In this document: piece by piece, positions 26,254-34,809 of the stretch
How the letters are laid out: every line of letters starts with the position of its first letter
Position numbering within the stretch: position 1 is the stretch's first letter
Assembly (NCBI RefSeq): GCF_000613125.1
Contig: NZ_HG964497.1
Location: forward strand, 2,490,050 to 2,554,049
DNA from: Bacillus sp. EB01
GTDB taxonomy: Bacteria > Bacillota > Bacilli > Bacillales > Cytobacillaceae
Reading direction: 5' to 3'
DNA: 64,000 nucleotides
Made by a program: the position numbers and the translations under genes
Notes under the pieces: model-generated
What the model was told of the DNA's origin: nothing
Seen by the model: the letters and a program-made list of their open reading frames with translations, nothing else
The model's database searches: none

Positions 26254-26287
26254 AGAAGAAGACTGCAGCATTGCAGCCTTCTTTTTT
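26254..26287 (+). terminator. Terminator downstream of the 52-bp array
   Basis: Arms AAGAAG-A-CTGCA and TGCAG-C-CTTCTT followed by TTTTCC. It probably ends the transcript of the 39-residue gene, which would then include the whole array. Confidence 0.75.
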
Positions 26288-26359
26288 CCTTTCACCCTCT
26301 TTAAAGAGTGTTCTTCTTGTTATATTCTGTAAATAAAGGAAACCTAAGGAGGTTTAGGG

Positions 26360-26626
26360 ATGGGTTCTATTGTACGTGTGATTTGGATTATTCTTCTACT
26401 TATTTTCGGCGCTTTGTTTTTTGTAAAGGGAATACAACTTTGGAAGAGTATTGCGACAGTCGATGGGAATGGAATTGGACTGACTTTTCTAGGTTTTGAG
26501 GTATCCGATTCTGTGAAACTTGATGAGATTCGCTATTATGCGGGAATCTTTATTTCAGGAGGAATTGCTTCCTTTATTCTTGCTGTTTCTCAATATGGGA
26601 GGGCCTATATTGCCTACTATAGATAA
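26360..26626 (+). CDS. Small membrane protein of unknown function (88 aa)
   Basis: 88 residues with two membrane helices, VRVIWIILLLIFGALFFV at the N-terminus and AGIFISGGIASFILAVS near the C-terminus, separated by a loop of about 35 residues. GGAGG lies 9 nt before the ATG. It overlaps the acetyltransferase gene by 17 nt, so the two are likely coupled. I do not recognise the family. Confidence 0.7.
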   Translation: MGSIVRVIWIILLLIFGALFFVKGIQLWKSIATVDGNGIGLTFLGFEVSDSVKLDEIRYYAGIFISGGIASFILAVSQYGRAYIAYYR

Positions 26627-27137
26627 GGAATCATACATAGTAGAAACGAATCGTTTACGGTTGAGAAAAATGACAAGGGAGGATACCGACCATCTCATGT
26701 CCATTTTTTCCGATCCCATTGCCATGCAATTTTACCCATCAACCAAAACGACAGAGGATGCTGAGAAGTGGATTTCCTGGAACTTAGATCTATATCAGAA
26801 ATACAGTACAGGGCTTTGGATTTGTGAGCGGAAGGAAGACGGGGCTTTTGTAGGCCAATGCGGAATCGTTCCACAAATTGTAGATGGTGTAAATGAGATG
26901 GAAATCGGCTATCTATTTGTAAGAAAGAATTGGGGCAAAGGTTATGCAACAGAGGCAGCACTTGCTGTGAAGGATTATGGATTCGATAAGTTAGGATTAA
27001 ACAGGATTATATCTATGATTTTTTATAAAAATGAGCCTTCGATACGTGTTGCCGAACGGATTGGCATGGTGCTCGAGAAACGAACGATCGTAAAAGGCCG
27101 GGAAACGCTGATATATTTTACTACTAGGAGGAATTAA
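26610..27137 (+). CDS. GNAT family N-acetyltransferase (RimJ/RimL type)
   Basis: About 175 residues. The N-terminal block (VETNRLRLRKMTRED) and the acetyl-CoA loop GYLFVRKNWGKGYATEAALA are typical of the RimJ/RimL branch, as is GLNRIISMIFYKNEPSIRVAERIGM. The chosen start is a TTG with GGGAGGG 6 nt upstream, inside the end of the preceding gene; longer in-frame starts run far into that gene and lack a ribosome site. Substrates of this branch range from ribosomal N-termini to antibiotics. It is followed after 3 nt by a phosphatase gene. Confidence 0.8.
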   Translation: MPTIDKESYIVETNRLRLRKMTREDTDHLMSIFSDPIAMQFYPSTKTTEDAEKWISWNLDLYQKYSTGLWICERKEDGAFVGQCGIVPQIVDGVNEMEIGYLFVRKNWGKGYATEAALAVKDYGFDKLGLNRIISMIFYKNEPSIRVAERIGMVLEKRTIVKGRETLIYFTTRRN

Positions 27138-27140
27138 ATT

Positions 27141-27740
27141 TTGGAATTATTGCTTATTCGCCACGGCGAATCAGAGGCTGACCTGTTAGGCGTACATGAA
27201 GGGCGAGCGGATTTTCCCCTGACAGAGCTTGGCCATGATCAGGCTGCAAAACTAGCAGGCTATCTTTCTGCAACCCTTAAACCGGACATCATTCTGGCAA
27301 GTCCGCTAAAACGCGCGCACCAAACGGCACAAACGCTGCAAGAGGCGGCTGGCTGCGGGCTACTAACGGATGAACTGCTAATGGAGTGGAATAATGGGGT
27401 CCTTGCGGGTATTCCTTTTGAAGTTGCCGCCACAAGGTATCCGCTGCCGGAGGGCGGCCGGCCACCTTATGTGGCGATAGAAGGCGGGGAATCTGACCTC
27501 GAGTTTCGGTTCCGTGCTGAGGTTTTTCTGCAAAAAGTTATTCATGAATTTGCCGATTTAGACAGGGTTGCTGTTGTTTCACATGGAGGGATGATATCGA
27601 ACCTGATTCAGGCTTACTTGAAACTTCCAACGGTTAATGAATTTATTTTTCCAACAGGTGATACAGGCTTTCACAGGCTTGAAGACAGGAACGGGACCAA
27701 AGTCATCAGAATCCTTAATAGCCAGGTGCATTTGCTCTGA
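27141..27740 (+). CDS. Histidine phosphatase family protein
   Basis: A 199-residue branch-1 histidine phosphatase. LLIRHGESEAD gives the phospho-acceptor His, LASPLKRAHQTA the second Arg, and VVSHGGMI the second catalytic His. The gene starts at TTG with GGAGG 9 nt upstream and lies 3 nt behind the acetyltransferase, so small membrane protein, acetyltransferase and phosphatase form one unit. The substrate cannot be told from sequence; relatives act on phosphoglycerate, alpha-ribazole phosphate or broad phosphomonoesters. Confidence 0.85.
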   Translation: MELLLIRHGESEADLLGVHEGRADFPLTELGHDQAAKLAGYLSATLKPDIILASPLKRAHQTAQTLQEAAGCGLLTDELLMEWNNGVLAGIPFEVAATRYPLPEGGRPPYVAIEGGESDLEFRFRAEVFLQKVIHEFADLDRVAVVSHGGMISNLIQAYLKLPTVNEFIFPTGDTGFHRLEDRNGTKVIRILNSQVHLL

Positions 27741-27863
27741 AATAAGATATTGCACATCCGTTACTTGGGATAGATACATTGTGACCACAGGTTATTAGGG
27801 CATTGCTCATTTTGGGATATCCATTACCTTTGGTAGATTCTTGAGATTTTTTTCAAACCAAAT

Positions 27864-27893
27864 AAAAGGCCCGGTGCATAACTGCAACCGGGC
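27864..27893 (-). terminator. Terminator of the small minus-strand membrane protein gene
   Basis: Arms GCCCGGT/ACCGGGC (27869-27875 and 27887-27893), with CCTTTTATTT behind it on the minus strand. Confidence 0.75.
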
Positions 27894-27899
27894 ATCTTG

Positions 27900-28088
27900 C
27901 TATTTCTTGTTCAGTATCGCTTTAACTGCCAGGAAAATCAGATATAGTGAGACTATAAGGATGGCGATAATTGCGATAAAGTCAATGATTGGATTAATAG
28001 GATTGAATATAGGCCCAATTAAAGGTAGGCGAAGTAATGAGAAACCGGCTACTATAGTAGCAAGCATCAATAGGATAAGACGATCCAT
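27900..28088 (-). CDS. Small membrane protein of unknown function (62 aa)
   Basis: 62 residues with two hydrophobic segments, LILLMLATIVAGFSLL and IIDFIAIIAILIVSLYLIFL, joined by a short Pro/Asn turn, ending in a basic NKK. The start at 28088 has GAGGAGGG 8 nt upstream; the longer frame to 28154 has no such site. It has its own terminator. I do not recognise the family. Confidence 0.7.
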   Translation of the reverse strand: MDRLILLMLATIVAGFSLLRLPLIGPIFNPINPIIDFIAIIAILIVSLYLIFLAVKAILNKK

Positions 28089-28226
28089 TGAGTTATCCCT
28101 CCTCTCATTAACACTATATGTATGATGAAAATAGATGTATAGGTGAATGTCCATATGCTATGCAAGAATAGTGATTTGCCACCTGGGGATACTAAACGAC
28201 GACAAATATGCAAAAGGAGGGTCTTA

Positions 28227-28385
28227 ATGGCTGCTAAACGAACTGATCGAAATATTGGCACCGATAAAATGAGCGGTGGGCCAGTTGGGAATGAATTTAC
28301 AAGCGACAATGCATTCAGCGACCACGGACTTGATAACGAGGAACGTCTAAACAAAGCACTTCAAAAAGGCAGGAAAACAAAATAG
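28227..28385 (+). CDS. Small hydrophilic protein of unknown function (52 aa)
   Basis: 52 residues, AAKRTDRNIGTDKMSGG at the start and a basic end, with no hydrophobic segment. AGGAGGG with 6-nt spacing is a strong ribosome site, and a strong terminator follows, so it is very probably a real monocistronic gene. The composition (Asp, Asn, Gly, Lys) recalls small spore proteins, but no family is recognised. Confidence 0.65.
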   Translation: MAAKRTDRNIGTDKMSGGPVGNEFTSDNAFSDHGLDNEERLNKALQKGRKTK

Positions 28386-28402
28386 TCAATTAGAATACCC
28401 AT

Positions 28403-28434
28403 GGACGGTACGCACTTTGTACCGTCCTTTTTTT
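28403..28434 (+). terminator. Terminator after the 52-residue gene
   Basis: Perfect 9-bp arms GGACGGTAC/GTACCGTCC with a 7-nt loop and seven T. Confidence 0.88.
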
Positions 28435-28512
28435 ATATTAATTGGAAGATAGCAGGAAACTATGAAGCCAGTACGAAATAAGTAACGTATCGTTTTATTA
28501 GGAGGGAATTTA

Positions 28513-29151
28513 ATGAGGAACTGGGAGAAAGCCTTAGTAAAAGTTCAGAAGCTAGTTACGGATGCTGGGTCTGATTTGGAATGGATCCTTGTCGGTTCAG
28601 TCGGTTCGGTCCTTCAGGGAGCGGAGATGGAGCCTGGGGATATTGACGTATATGTCAGGCACCAGGAGGACGTAAGCCGTTTTGCCGAGTTGTTTAGATC
28701 GTACTCACGGGAATCAAGTACGGAAGGGGAACCTGGTGCCGACTGGTATTCGTCCAGGGACGTTCCGATTTTCACACAAACATTTCCGTCCGGTTTTTCC
28801 TGGACAAAAGGCCGCTGGGTAATTGAAGGATGTGAAGTTGAAGCCGTACATATTGGTAATTCGGCAGGCATTTCAGATAACCTCACAGGTGATGGGATAT
28901 GGGAAGGCGGAAAATACATTTGGGACATGTACAAGGAAGTCGCGTTTCAAGGATATAAGTTTCGTGTTGTGCCGCTAGAAATCCAGCTGGAATCGAATTT
29001 GCGGCGCGGCAGGCAAGACAGAGCGGAAGCAATCTTGGATGCCCTGCGAACGAATGGTTATGATTCTGAGCTGCTAAGTAAAGCACTCTCCGCAAAACAT
29101 CTCGAATCAATTGATTTAATGAAGAAAGTTCAAGGACAATTTGAGGTGTAA
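28513..29151 (+). CDS. Nucleotidyltransferase-fold protein
   Basis: A 212-residue protein with the pol-beta nucleotidyltransferase signature: GSVGSVLQGAEM followed by GDIDVYV, giving the Gly-Ser and the Asp-x-Asp metal site, and a third acidic position in CEVEAVHIG. The C-terminal half is helical (LESNLRRGRQDRAEAILDAL). Such proteins include antibiotic adenylyltransferases and MNT-type toxin-antitoxin enzymes; no HEPN partner is adjacent. AGGAGG lies 8 nt before the ATG. Two different 52-bp repeat arrays follow it directly. Confidence 0.8.
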   Translation: MRNWEKALVKVQKLVTDAGSDLEWILVGSVGSVLQGAEMEPGDIDVYVRHQEDVSRFAELFRSYSRESSTEGEPGADWYSSRDVPIFTQTFPSGFSWTKGRWVIEGCEVEAVHIGNSAGISDNLTGDGIWEGGKYIWDMYKEVAFQGYKFRVVPLEIQLESNLRRGRQDRAEAILDALRTNGYDSELLSKALSAKHLESIDLMKKVQGQFEV

Positions 29152-29160
29152 CGGATAGGA

Positions 29161-29266
29161 AAATGTTCTCGAAATCGTCTTTGAAGGACAATTTGGTATG
29201 TCTACATATTTGAAATGTCCTCGAAACCACATATTGGGTTTCTTGCTTACTGAAAATGTCCTTTGC
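29161..29266. repeat. 52-bp array, inverted copy of the GGACATTTT family
   Basis: AAATGTTCTCGAAATC at 29161 and AAATGTCCTCGAAACC at 29213 are exactly 52 bp apart; a shortened third AAATGTCC follows at about 29254. The word is the reverse complement of the 3620-3724 array. Within the first unit GGACAATTT is inverted relative to the AAATGTTC start. Confidence 0.75.
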
Positions 29267-29304
29267 TACGTAAAAATAGTTAGATTTCTTCATCCTTAAA
29301 TAGA

Positions 29305-29408
29305 CTTGATTGGAACTGTTTCGAGCTTCCCGGCAGGTCAAAATGTAACCAATAGGCTTGATCGGAACCGTTTTGAGGTGATTTTTTCCACCATTGGTGG
29401 GTTCCCGA
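29305..29408. repeat. 52-bp repeat pair, CTTGATYGGAACYGTTT family
   Basis: CTTGATTGGAACTGTTTCGAG at 29305 and CTTGATCGGAACCGTTTTGAG at 29357 are exactly 52 bp apart. It directly follows an array with an unrelated word and runs into element C of the 21-bp family. Confidence 0.7.
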
Positions 29409-29575
29409 AATTATTTATCCCCATGTCACAATTTTATAACCCTGTTTCACATTTTTATCGGACGGTTTTGGAAATTTATCACCCTTTTTAAAGATTATAT
29501 CGGACAGTTTCACAATTATATCGGACGTATTCACAATCTAGACACATTTACACCCAGGCACAAACAACAAAAAGT
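29388..29575. repeat. 21-bp-period dispersed element, copy C
   Basis: Shares GAAATTATTTATCCCC, the 21-bp units (TATAACCCTGTTTCACA, TATCGGACGGTTTTGG, TATCACCC, TATCGGACAGTTTCACAA) and the end AGACACATTTACACCC with copies A and B at 12384 and 12588. The minus-strand frame that is open in copy B has a TAG here, so it is not a maintained gene. Confidence 0.8.
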
Positions 29576-29690
29576 TAATGTCGGTAATCACCAATTATTC
29601 AGAAAATTTTACTCTATAAGATGCATGATGCCTTTTCTTTTTAAAAAAGTATGATAAGATACTTTTTAAAGAAGAGGGGGCTGTGTTAAG

Positions 29691-30203
29691 GTGTCACTGC
29701 AAAGCGTTAAAGAACATTTGAAACAATATAATCGCGACAATGATATTTTGGAGTTTGATACATCGAGTGCAACCGTCGATTTGGCTGCAGAAGCAATCGG
29801 GGTTATCCCGGCGCGTATTGCCAAGACGCTTTCCTTCAGAGGGGATGGGGATACAGCAATCCTCATAGTGGCGGCTGGCGATGCAAAGATCGATAACAAA
29901 AAATTTCGGCATGCATTCGGATTCAAGGCGCGCATGCTCTCCGCAGAAGAGGTGCTAGAGCAAACCGGTCACGCGGTTGGTGGTGTCTGTCCGTTCGGCC
30001 TTAAACATGACCTTGATATTTTCCTTGATGAATCAATGAAGCGTTTCACAACTTTATTTCCGGCATGCGGAAGCTCGAACTCCGCAATTGAGGTTTCCCT
30101 CGAGGAGCTGCAGCAGTATTCATCAGCGAAAGGCTGGGTAAATGTTTGTAAAGGATCGCAAGAGGAGCCACAGCAGCAACTTCAGGAAGCAGGGACAAAG
30201 TAG
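29691..30203 (+). CDS. YbaK/EbsC-type aminoacyl-tRNA deacylase
   Basis: A 170-residue YbaK/EbsC-family protein. The pattern AAEAIGVIPARIAKTLSF, then AGDAKIDNKKFRHAFG and GHAVGGVCPFGL, with the closing FPACGSSNSAIEVS, matches the Cys-tRNA(Pro)/Pro-tRNA editing deacylases. The Lys in AKTL and the GGVCPFG loop belong to the active site. It hydrolyses mischarged tRNA in trans. It starts at GTG; the ribosome site AGAGGGGG is rather far (about 12 nt), so translation may be weak. Single gene with a strong terminator. Confidence 0.88.
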   Translation: MSLQSVKEHLKQYNRDNDILEFDTSSATVDLAAEAIGVIPARIAKTLSFRGDGDTAILIVAAGDAKIDNKKFRHAFGFKARMLSAEEVLEQTGHAVGGVCPFGLKHDLDIFLDESMKRFTTLFPACGSSNSAIEVSLEELQQYSSAKGWVNVCKGSQEEPQQQLQEAGTK

Positions 30204-30219
30204 GCATCACTAAACGAAA

Positions 30220-30264
30220 AAGATCAGTCCATTTCACTGGTAAAATGGACTGATCTTAATTTTT
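30220..30264 (+). terminator. Terminator after the EbsC-like gene
   Basis: Perfect 15-bp arms (30220-30234 and 30243-30257) followed by AATTTTTT. Confidence 0.9.
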
Positions 30265-30378
30265 TCAGCTCACAAGGTCTATTCTCTTCAAGTTACAAAA
30301 GATGATAGTATATAACGGGAATTGTTGAATCTCTTTTTTTAATCTGTCAAACAGTATTCACGCAGGAGCAGTAACTTA

Positions 30379-30561
30379 ATGAAAATATATAAACTAAAGA
30401 ATCATTTTAAAGGTATTAAGAAGGGAACACACTTCTACTTAATCGCAGAATCAGAATTTATTGGCGTTAAAGAATTTGTTTTACAATCGGAAGATTTATC
30501 GTTAAGATTATCTCTGAACGAACAGGAATTTCAAAAAAACTTCCGTTTAATCTTTAAGTAA
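30379..30561 (+). CDS. Small protein of unknown function (60 aa)
   Basis: 60 residues, basic N-terminal half (MKIYKLKNHFKGIKKG) and an acidic, beta-like middle (FVLQSEDLSLRLSL). CAGGAGC lies about 9 nt upstream of the ATG. No membrane segment, cysteine or motif is seen. I do not recognise the family. Confidence 0.55.
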   Translation: MKIYKLKNHFKGIKKGTHFYLIAESEFIGVKEFVLQSEDLSLRLSLNEQEFQKNFRLIFK

Positions 30562-30803
30562 AATCCAATCCTGTCATTATCATTATTTTCAGTACGGCAG
30601 GAACCATTCCCTCTGTTTTTTTTCACCATCAACCTTCTTCGCAATACTCCAAAACTCCTAAAGACTCAATTATTCCTCCCGAAAACCATACATAAAAGGT
30701 AAATTGTGGGGCAGATTATATACCGGCAGTTGACCGCCATTTTCTTCGTAAAAGTTGTTGGGTCTAACTCATAATTCGGGATTGTGGAACAAAGGGGAAG
30801 GGA

Positions 30804-31316
30804 TTGGAATGTATGCATATTGGCATTGCCCTCTTTACGGTTTTAGCCTCGATAAAATGGGCTGATTGGAAGCGCTGGAGGCAATTCCATGCAAGCATGA
30901 TTTTCATAGCAGCCGGCGGTTTTCTTTATGAATATATTGTGGGGGATCATACTCTTTGGAAGTTCTATCCCAGTTTACTTTTAAGTGAAAGGATGACAGT
31001 TATTCTCTATGCTGTTTTGACGATGCCCATTAGCGTTCTTCTTTTCCTACAGCACTTTCCCGAAACGATTTGGAGGCAGCTACGGTATATCCTTATGTGG
31101 TCTTTGATATATATTAGCGGAGAGGCTATTCTTCTTTTTACTAACAGTATAGCTTATGAACACGGATGGCATTTTTGGTATTCACTCATGTTTGATATTG
31201 TATTGTTCACCGTTATTGCCATTCATCATACACATCCGGCCAGGGCTTACCTGCTGTCAATCCCAATCATTATCTTCCTGATCCACTACTTTAATGTTCC
31301 TTTCGATGCATTCTAA
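30804..31316 (+). CDS. CBO0543-type membrane protein
   Basis: 170 residues with about five hydrophobic helices. Tryptophan-rich loops such as KWADWKRWRQF, GDHTLWKFYPS and HGWHFWYSLM resemble the uncharacterised CBO0543 group of Bacilli and Clostridia. The TTG start has AAAGGGG in good position; the ATG at 30813 is an alternative. A related protein is encoded at 39949. The next gene starts 19 nt downstream. Function unknown. Confidence 0.7.
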   Translation: MECMHIGIALFTVLASIKWADWKRWRQFHASMIFIAAGGFLYEYIVGDHTLWKFYPSLLLSERMTVILYAVLTMPISVLLFLQHFPETIWRQLRYILMWSLIYISGEAILLFTNSIAYEHGWHFWYSLMFDIVLFTVIAIHHTHPARAYLLSIPIIIFLIHYFNVPFDAF

Positions 31317-31334
31317 TAAAAGCGGGGTACTAAG

Positions 31335-31529
31335 ATGGATTTTTCTAAAGAAATGGCCTTGGAGCTAGAAAATATGGTTCGCAACGATGAGGTGGAGGCA
31401 GGGCTTGTAAATGAAATTATTGATGGCCTTCGCAACGGGACAAAGTCACTGGAGGATTTCTATACTGCCAGTGCCCCTCACAGGTTACTCGAAGTTTTGG
31501 ACGAAGTAAGCGAGAGAATTAAGCGTTAG
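31335..31529 (+). CDS. Small helical protein of unknown function (64 aa)
   Basis: 64 residues, acidic and almost entirely helical (MALELENMVRNDEVEAGLVN, then LLEVLDEVSERIKR). A GGGG ribosome site lies about 8 nt before the ATG. It is 19 nt behind the CBO0543-type gene and may share its transcript. No motif is recognised. Confidence 0.65.
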   Translation: MDFSKEMALELENMVRNDEVEAGLVNEIIDGLRNGTKSLEDFYTASAPHRLLEVLDEVSERIKR

Positions 31530-31631
31530 TTCCTGAACCACTTCGCAAGCCCTCATTGTATCTTGATAGGGGCCTTTATTCATTTAGATATGATATGGTA
31601 ATGGAAAAGCTCAACGCTGGGAGTGAAGAAA

Positions 31632-32396
31632 ATGGAGAAAAACTTAAGCAAAGTGGCCGAAATCATACAAACTTCAACCAACATCGTCGTATTGACAGGC
31701 GCTGGGATAAGTACAGAGTCGGGCATTAAGGACTTCCGGTCACGGACGGGACTTTATCAGGAAGCACCGGAATACATCCTTTCATTGAACTACTTTTTTG
31801 ACCAGCCCCGCAAATTTTATCAATTTGCACTCGAAAACCTGTACCATCCTGATGCAAGGCCAAATCAGGGACATGAGATCCTCGCAAAGTGGGAGAGTGA
31901 GGGACGGGTAGCCCATATCATTACACAAAATATCGATGGCCTTCACCAAAAAGCCGGGAGTCACAATGTAATCGAATTTCACGGGACAATGAATACGGCA
32001 GCGTGCGTAAACTGCGGAGCAAGTTATTCTGCTGAGGAAATGTTTCACCGATATAATACTATAGAAGATTTTTATGTGTGCGGCCAATGTGAAACGAGAA
32101 AAGAACGGGACAGATACATCAAGCCTGACGTTGTTCTGTTCGGAGATGCAGGCGAATGGTTCACACCAGATGGCTTCCAGACTATCCTCGGTCATATCGG
32201 GACAGCGGATTGCATACTCGTACTTGGTTCCAGCCTAAAGGTTGTTCCGTTTGCGTCATTTCCTCAATACCGGGGAAGGGATGTCCCGTTCGTCATCATC
32301 AACCTGGACCAAACCCCATACGACCGGGAGAAGGACACATTTCCCATCTATGATTCAATCGGCAAGACTTTAAAGAAAATTGATCAAATGCTTTAG
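31632..32396 (+). CDS. NAD-dependent protein deacylase, sirtuin (Sir2) family
   Basis: A 254-residue sirtuin. It has the NAD loop TGAGISTESGIKDFRS, the catalytic block TQNIDGLHQKAGS and EFHGTM (His as base), a zinc ribbon from CVNCGASY and CGQCE, and LGSSLKVVPFASFP. It removes acetyl or longer acyl groups from lysine while consuming NAD. The ATG at 31632 has GGGAG 8 nt upstream and is preferred over the GTG at 31623. It sits just before the des locus; an AT-rich palindrome follows. Confidence 0.9.
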   Translation: MEKNLSKVAEIIQTSTNIVVLTGAGISTESGIKDFRSRTGLYQEAPEYILSLNYFFDQPRKFYQFALENLYHPDARPNQGHEILAKWESEGRVAHIITQNIDGLHQKAGSHNVIEFHGTMNTAACVNCGASYSAEEMFHRYNTIEDFYVCGQCETRKERDRYIKPDVVLFGDAGEWFTPDGFQTILGHIGTADCILVLGSSLKVVPFASFPQYRGRDVPFVIINLDQTPYDREKDTFPIYDSIGKTLKKIDQML

Positions 32397-32441
32397 TTTT
32401 TTTAAAAAAGAACTAATTTTTTTAAAAAAACTCGTCTATTT

Positions 32442-32507
32442 ATGACATTTGTCATATTCGTCACATGACAGGTGCTACTGCACAACACTTTTCATTTCTA
32501 ATATAAT
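32442..32507 (+). promoter_or_regulatory. des promoter with probable DesR operator
   Basis: ATGACATTTGTCAT (32442-32455) is a palindrome and GTCA-CA-TGAC (32460-32468... read from G32460) a second dyad. They lie just upstream of a promoter-like TGCACA-17 nt-TATAAT (32479-32507). In B. subtilis DesR binds tandem dyads directly upstream of the des -35 box, so these are the likely DesR sites. Confidence 0.6.
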
Positions 32508-32547
32508 CAAAGTACTAAGATTGGAATGAAAGGGGCCTTTTACAAAC

Positions 32548-33585
32548 ATGTCTGTTAAAATCCAGCAAAAAGAGCTCAAGAAACAAGTTGCTCCTTATGA
32601 AAAATCAGAGACAACCAAGAGTATTATCCAACTTGCAAATACCATCATCCCTTATTTTGTGACATGGTATCTTGCCTACAAGGCACTATCATTTAGTTAT
32701 CTGCTTTCTCTCGTTTTATGTATTATTACAGCAGGGTTCATGATTCGTACGTTCATCATTTTCCATGATTGTACCCATCACTCCTTTTTCAAGAGCAGGA
32801 AGTGGAACAAGATTGTTGGTACTTTCACCGGTATCCTGACGATGTTCCCTTATGCACAATGGGGACGCGACCACAATATCCACCATGCTTCCAGCGGTAA
32901 CTTGGACAAGCGTGGAACAGGTGATATTTGGGTGATGACTGTTGAAGAATATGCAAAAGCTTCCTCTTTAGATAAGTTTAAATACAGAATGTATCGTAAC
33001 CCGCTCGTTATGTTCGGTTTAGGGCCAATCTGGCTTGTTATTATTAAAAGCCGTTTCAATCGCAAAGGGGCAAGGATGCCAGAAAAAATGAACACTTGGA
33101 TCACAAATGCAGGAATCATTGCGATTAGTGCTTTATTGATTTGGGCCATTGGCTGGAAGGCGTTCGTGATGATCGAATTCCCAATCCTGTTCATTGCAGG
33201 CTCACTTGGAATCTGGCTATTTTATATCCAGCATACGTTCGAGGATTCGTATTTCGAGCATGATAAAGAATGGGAATACGTACAAGCTGCTGTTGAAGGA
33301 AGCTCGTTTTATAAGCTGCCAAAAATCCTCCAGTGGGTTACTGGCAATATTGGTTTCCACCACGTTCACCATTTGGCGCCACGGGTGCCGAACTATAAGC
33401 TTGAAGAAGTGCACAAAAACACAAAACCGCTTCAGCATGTACCAACCGTCACGCTATCTACAAGCCTTGAGTCCTTGAAGTTCCGCCTTTGGGACGAAGA
33501 GAAGAAGCGCTTTGTTGGCTATTCAGAAGCTAAGAAATTTCTTAAAGAACGTTCTGGTGTCTCAATGAACCCGAAAACAGAGTAG
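32548..33585 (+). CDS. des: Membrane fatty acid desaturase (Des)
   Basis: A 345-residue membrane desaturase with the three His boxes: HDCTHHSFF, HNIHHASSG and HHVHHLAPR. Four or more membrane helices flank them. It inserts a cis double bond into acyl chains of membrane lipids (delta-5 in B. subtilis), raising fluidity after cold shock. It is followed by a terminator and then by desK-desR, the usual Bacillus arrangement. Confidence 0.93.
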   Translation: MSVKIQQKELKKQVAPYEKSETTKSIIQLANTIIPYFVTWYLAYKALSFSYLLSLVLCIITAGFMIRTFIIFHDCTHHSFFKSRKWNKIVGTFTGILTMFPYAQWGRDHNIHHASSGNLDKRGTGDIWVMTVEEYAKASSLDKFKYRMYRNPLVMFGLGPIWLVIIKSRFNRKGARMPEKMNTWITNAGIIAISALLIWAIGWKAFVMIEFPILFIAGSLGIWLFYIQHTFEDSYFEHDKEWEYVQAAVEGSSFYKLPKILQWVTGNIGFHHVHHLAPRVPNYKLEEVHKNTKPLQHVPTVTLSTSLESLKFRLWDEEKKRFVGYSEAKKFLKERSGVSMNPKTE

Positions 33586-33592
33586 CAAACAA

Positions 33593-33622
33593 ACTCCCCT
33601 TCAATTAAGAAGGGGAGTCTTC
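33593..33622 (+). terminator. Terminator between des and desK
   Basis: Perfect 10-bp arms ACTCCCCTTC/GAAGGGGAGT with a 6-nt loop, followed by CTTCTATTT. It would allow des to be made in excess over desKR. Confidence 0.75.
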
Positions 33623-33675
33623 TATTTCTCTATGGTAAACTAATGGTAGGAAAACAGGCAGAATGGGGTCGGTAT

Positions 33676-34809
33676 ATGTTTAAACGTTATTGGTCTTTAT
33701 TGGGAAGGACGGGCATATCTCCATATATATGGACGATTCTTGGGATATTGCCATTTTATTTTATTTCCTTATCTCCTTCAACGGTGAGGATTGTTGAAGG
33801 TGTCATTTTGATTCTTTCATTTTTTGCGATTTATCGCCTCGCTTTCCTGTCAAAAGGGTGGACAGTTTACTTATGGGCATTACTGCTCATCGGCATCTCG
33901 ATCGCGCTGACAAGTCTTTATAGCTACGTATATTTTGCCTTTTTTATCGCCTACTTTATTGGAAATATAAAAACAAAAATACCTTTTTTGACACTTTATA
34001 TAATCCATCTTGTTGGAATGGTCATAGCTGTTACGACAAAAATCATTCTCCAGGATGCGTTTTTGCTGAAGCAGCTGCCGCTTGTAGCGATTGTGATTAT
34101 AAGTTTGATTCTCCTGCCATTCAGTCTCAGGCACCGGAACGAGAAAGAGAAATTGGAAGAAAAGCTGGAGGTGGCAAACCAGCGGATTGCGGAATTGATC
34201 AAGATAGAAGAACGACAGAGGATTGCCCGCGACCTTCATGATACATTAGGACAAAAACTATCATTAATTGGCCTAAAAAGTGACCTGGCCAGAAGGCTGA
34301 TCCTTAAGGACAGTGATCGGGCAATCACGGAAATGAGGGACGTCCAGCAAACTGCGCGGACAGCACTGAATGAGGTCAGGAATATGGTAACACAAATGCG
34401 CGGGATTCGCTTGAATGAAGAAATTGTCCGTGTAAAAGAAATGCTGAAGGCAGCCGAAATTGAATTTACAGGCAGCAGCACCTGGTCGCTGCCGAATGTA
34501 CCGCTCCTTGTCGAGAATATCTTAAGTATGTGCCTGAAGGAAGCAGTCACTAATGTTGTCCGGCATAGCAAGGCAACCCACTGTGACATTAGACTGGCAT
34601 ACACGGCAAAGGATATTACCCTCATTGTCAGTGATAACGGGACAGGAAACGTTAGCGAGAACAATTTTTCAAAAGGGAGCGGCCTTGCTGGTATGAAGGA
34701 GCGCCTGGATTTCCTGAACGGGACACTCGAAATTCTGAATGGGGAAGGAACGAAACTGGTTATGAAAGTGCCAAAAGTTGAGATTGTAAAGGAGGAAGGG
34801 TTGCGATGA
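33676..34809 (+). CDS. desK: Cold-sensing histidine kinase DesK
   Basis: A 377-residue kinase with about five membrane helices in the first 150 residues, a coiled region (EKEKLEEKLEVANQRIAEL), a HisKA_3 domain with ARDLHDTLGQ and a HATPase domain (VTNVVRHSKA, VSDNGTG, GLAGMKERL). With the chosen ATG the phosphorylated His is residue 188, the same number as in B. subtilis DesK, which supports this start over 33643. It senses membrane thickness or order and phosphorylates DesR in the cold. It overlaps desR by ATGA. Confidence 0.93.
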   Translation: MFKRYWSLLGRTGISPYIWTILGILPFYFISLSPSTVRIVEGVILILSFFAIYRLAFLSKGWTVYLWALLLIGISIALTSLYSYVYFAFFIAYFIGNIKTKIPFLTLYIIHLVGMVIAVTTKIILQDAFLLKQLPLVAIVIISLILLPFSLRHRNEKEKLEEKLEVANQRIAELIKIEERQRIARDLHDTLGQKLSLIGLKSDLARRLILKDSDRAITEMRDVQQTARTALNEVRNMVTQMRGIRLNEEIVRVKEMLKAAEIEFTGSSTWSLPNVPLLVENILSMCLKEAVTNVVRHSKATHCDIRLAYTAKDITLIVSDNGTGNVSENNFSKGSGLAGMKERLDFLNGTLEILNGEGTKLVMKVPKVEIVKEEGLR

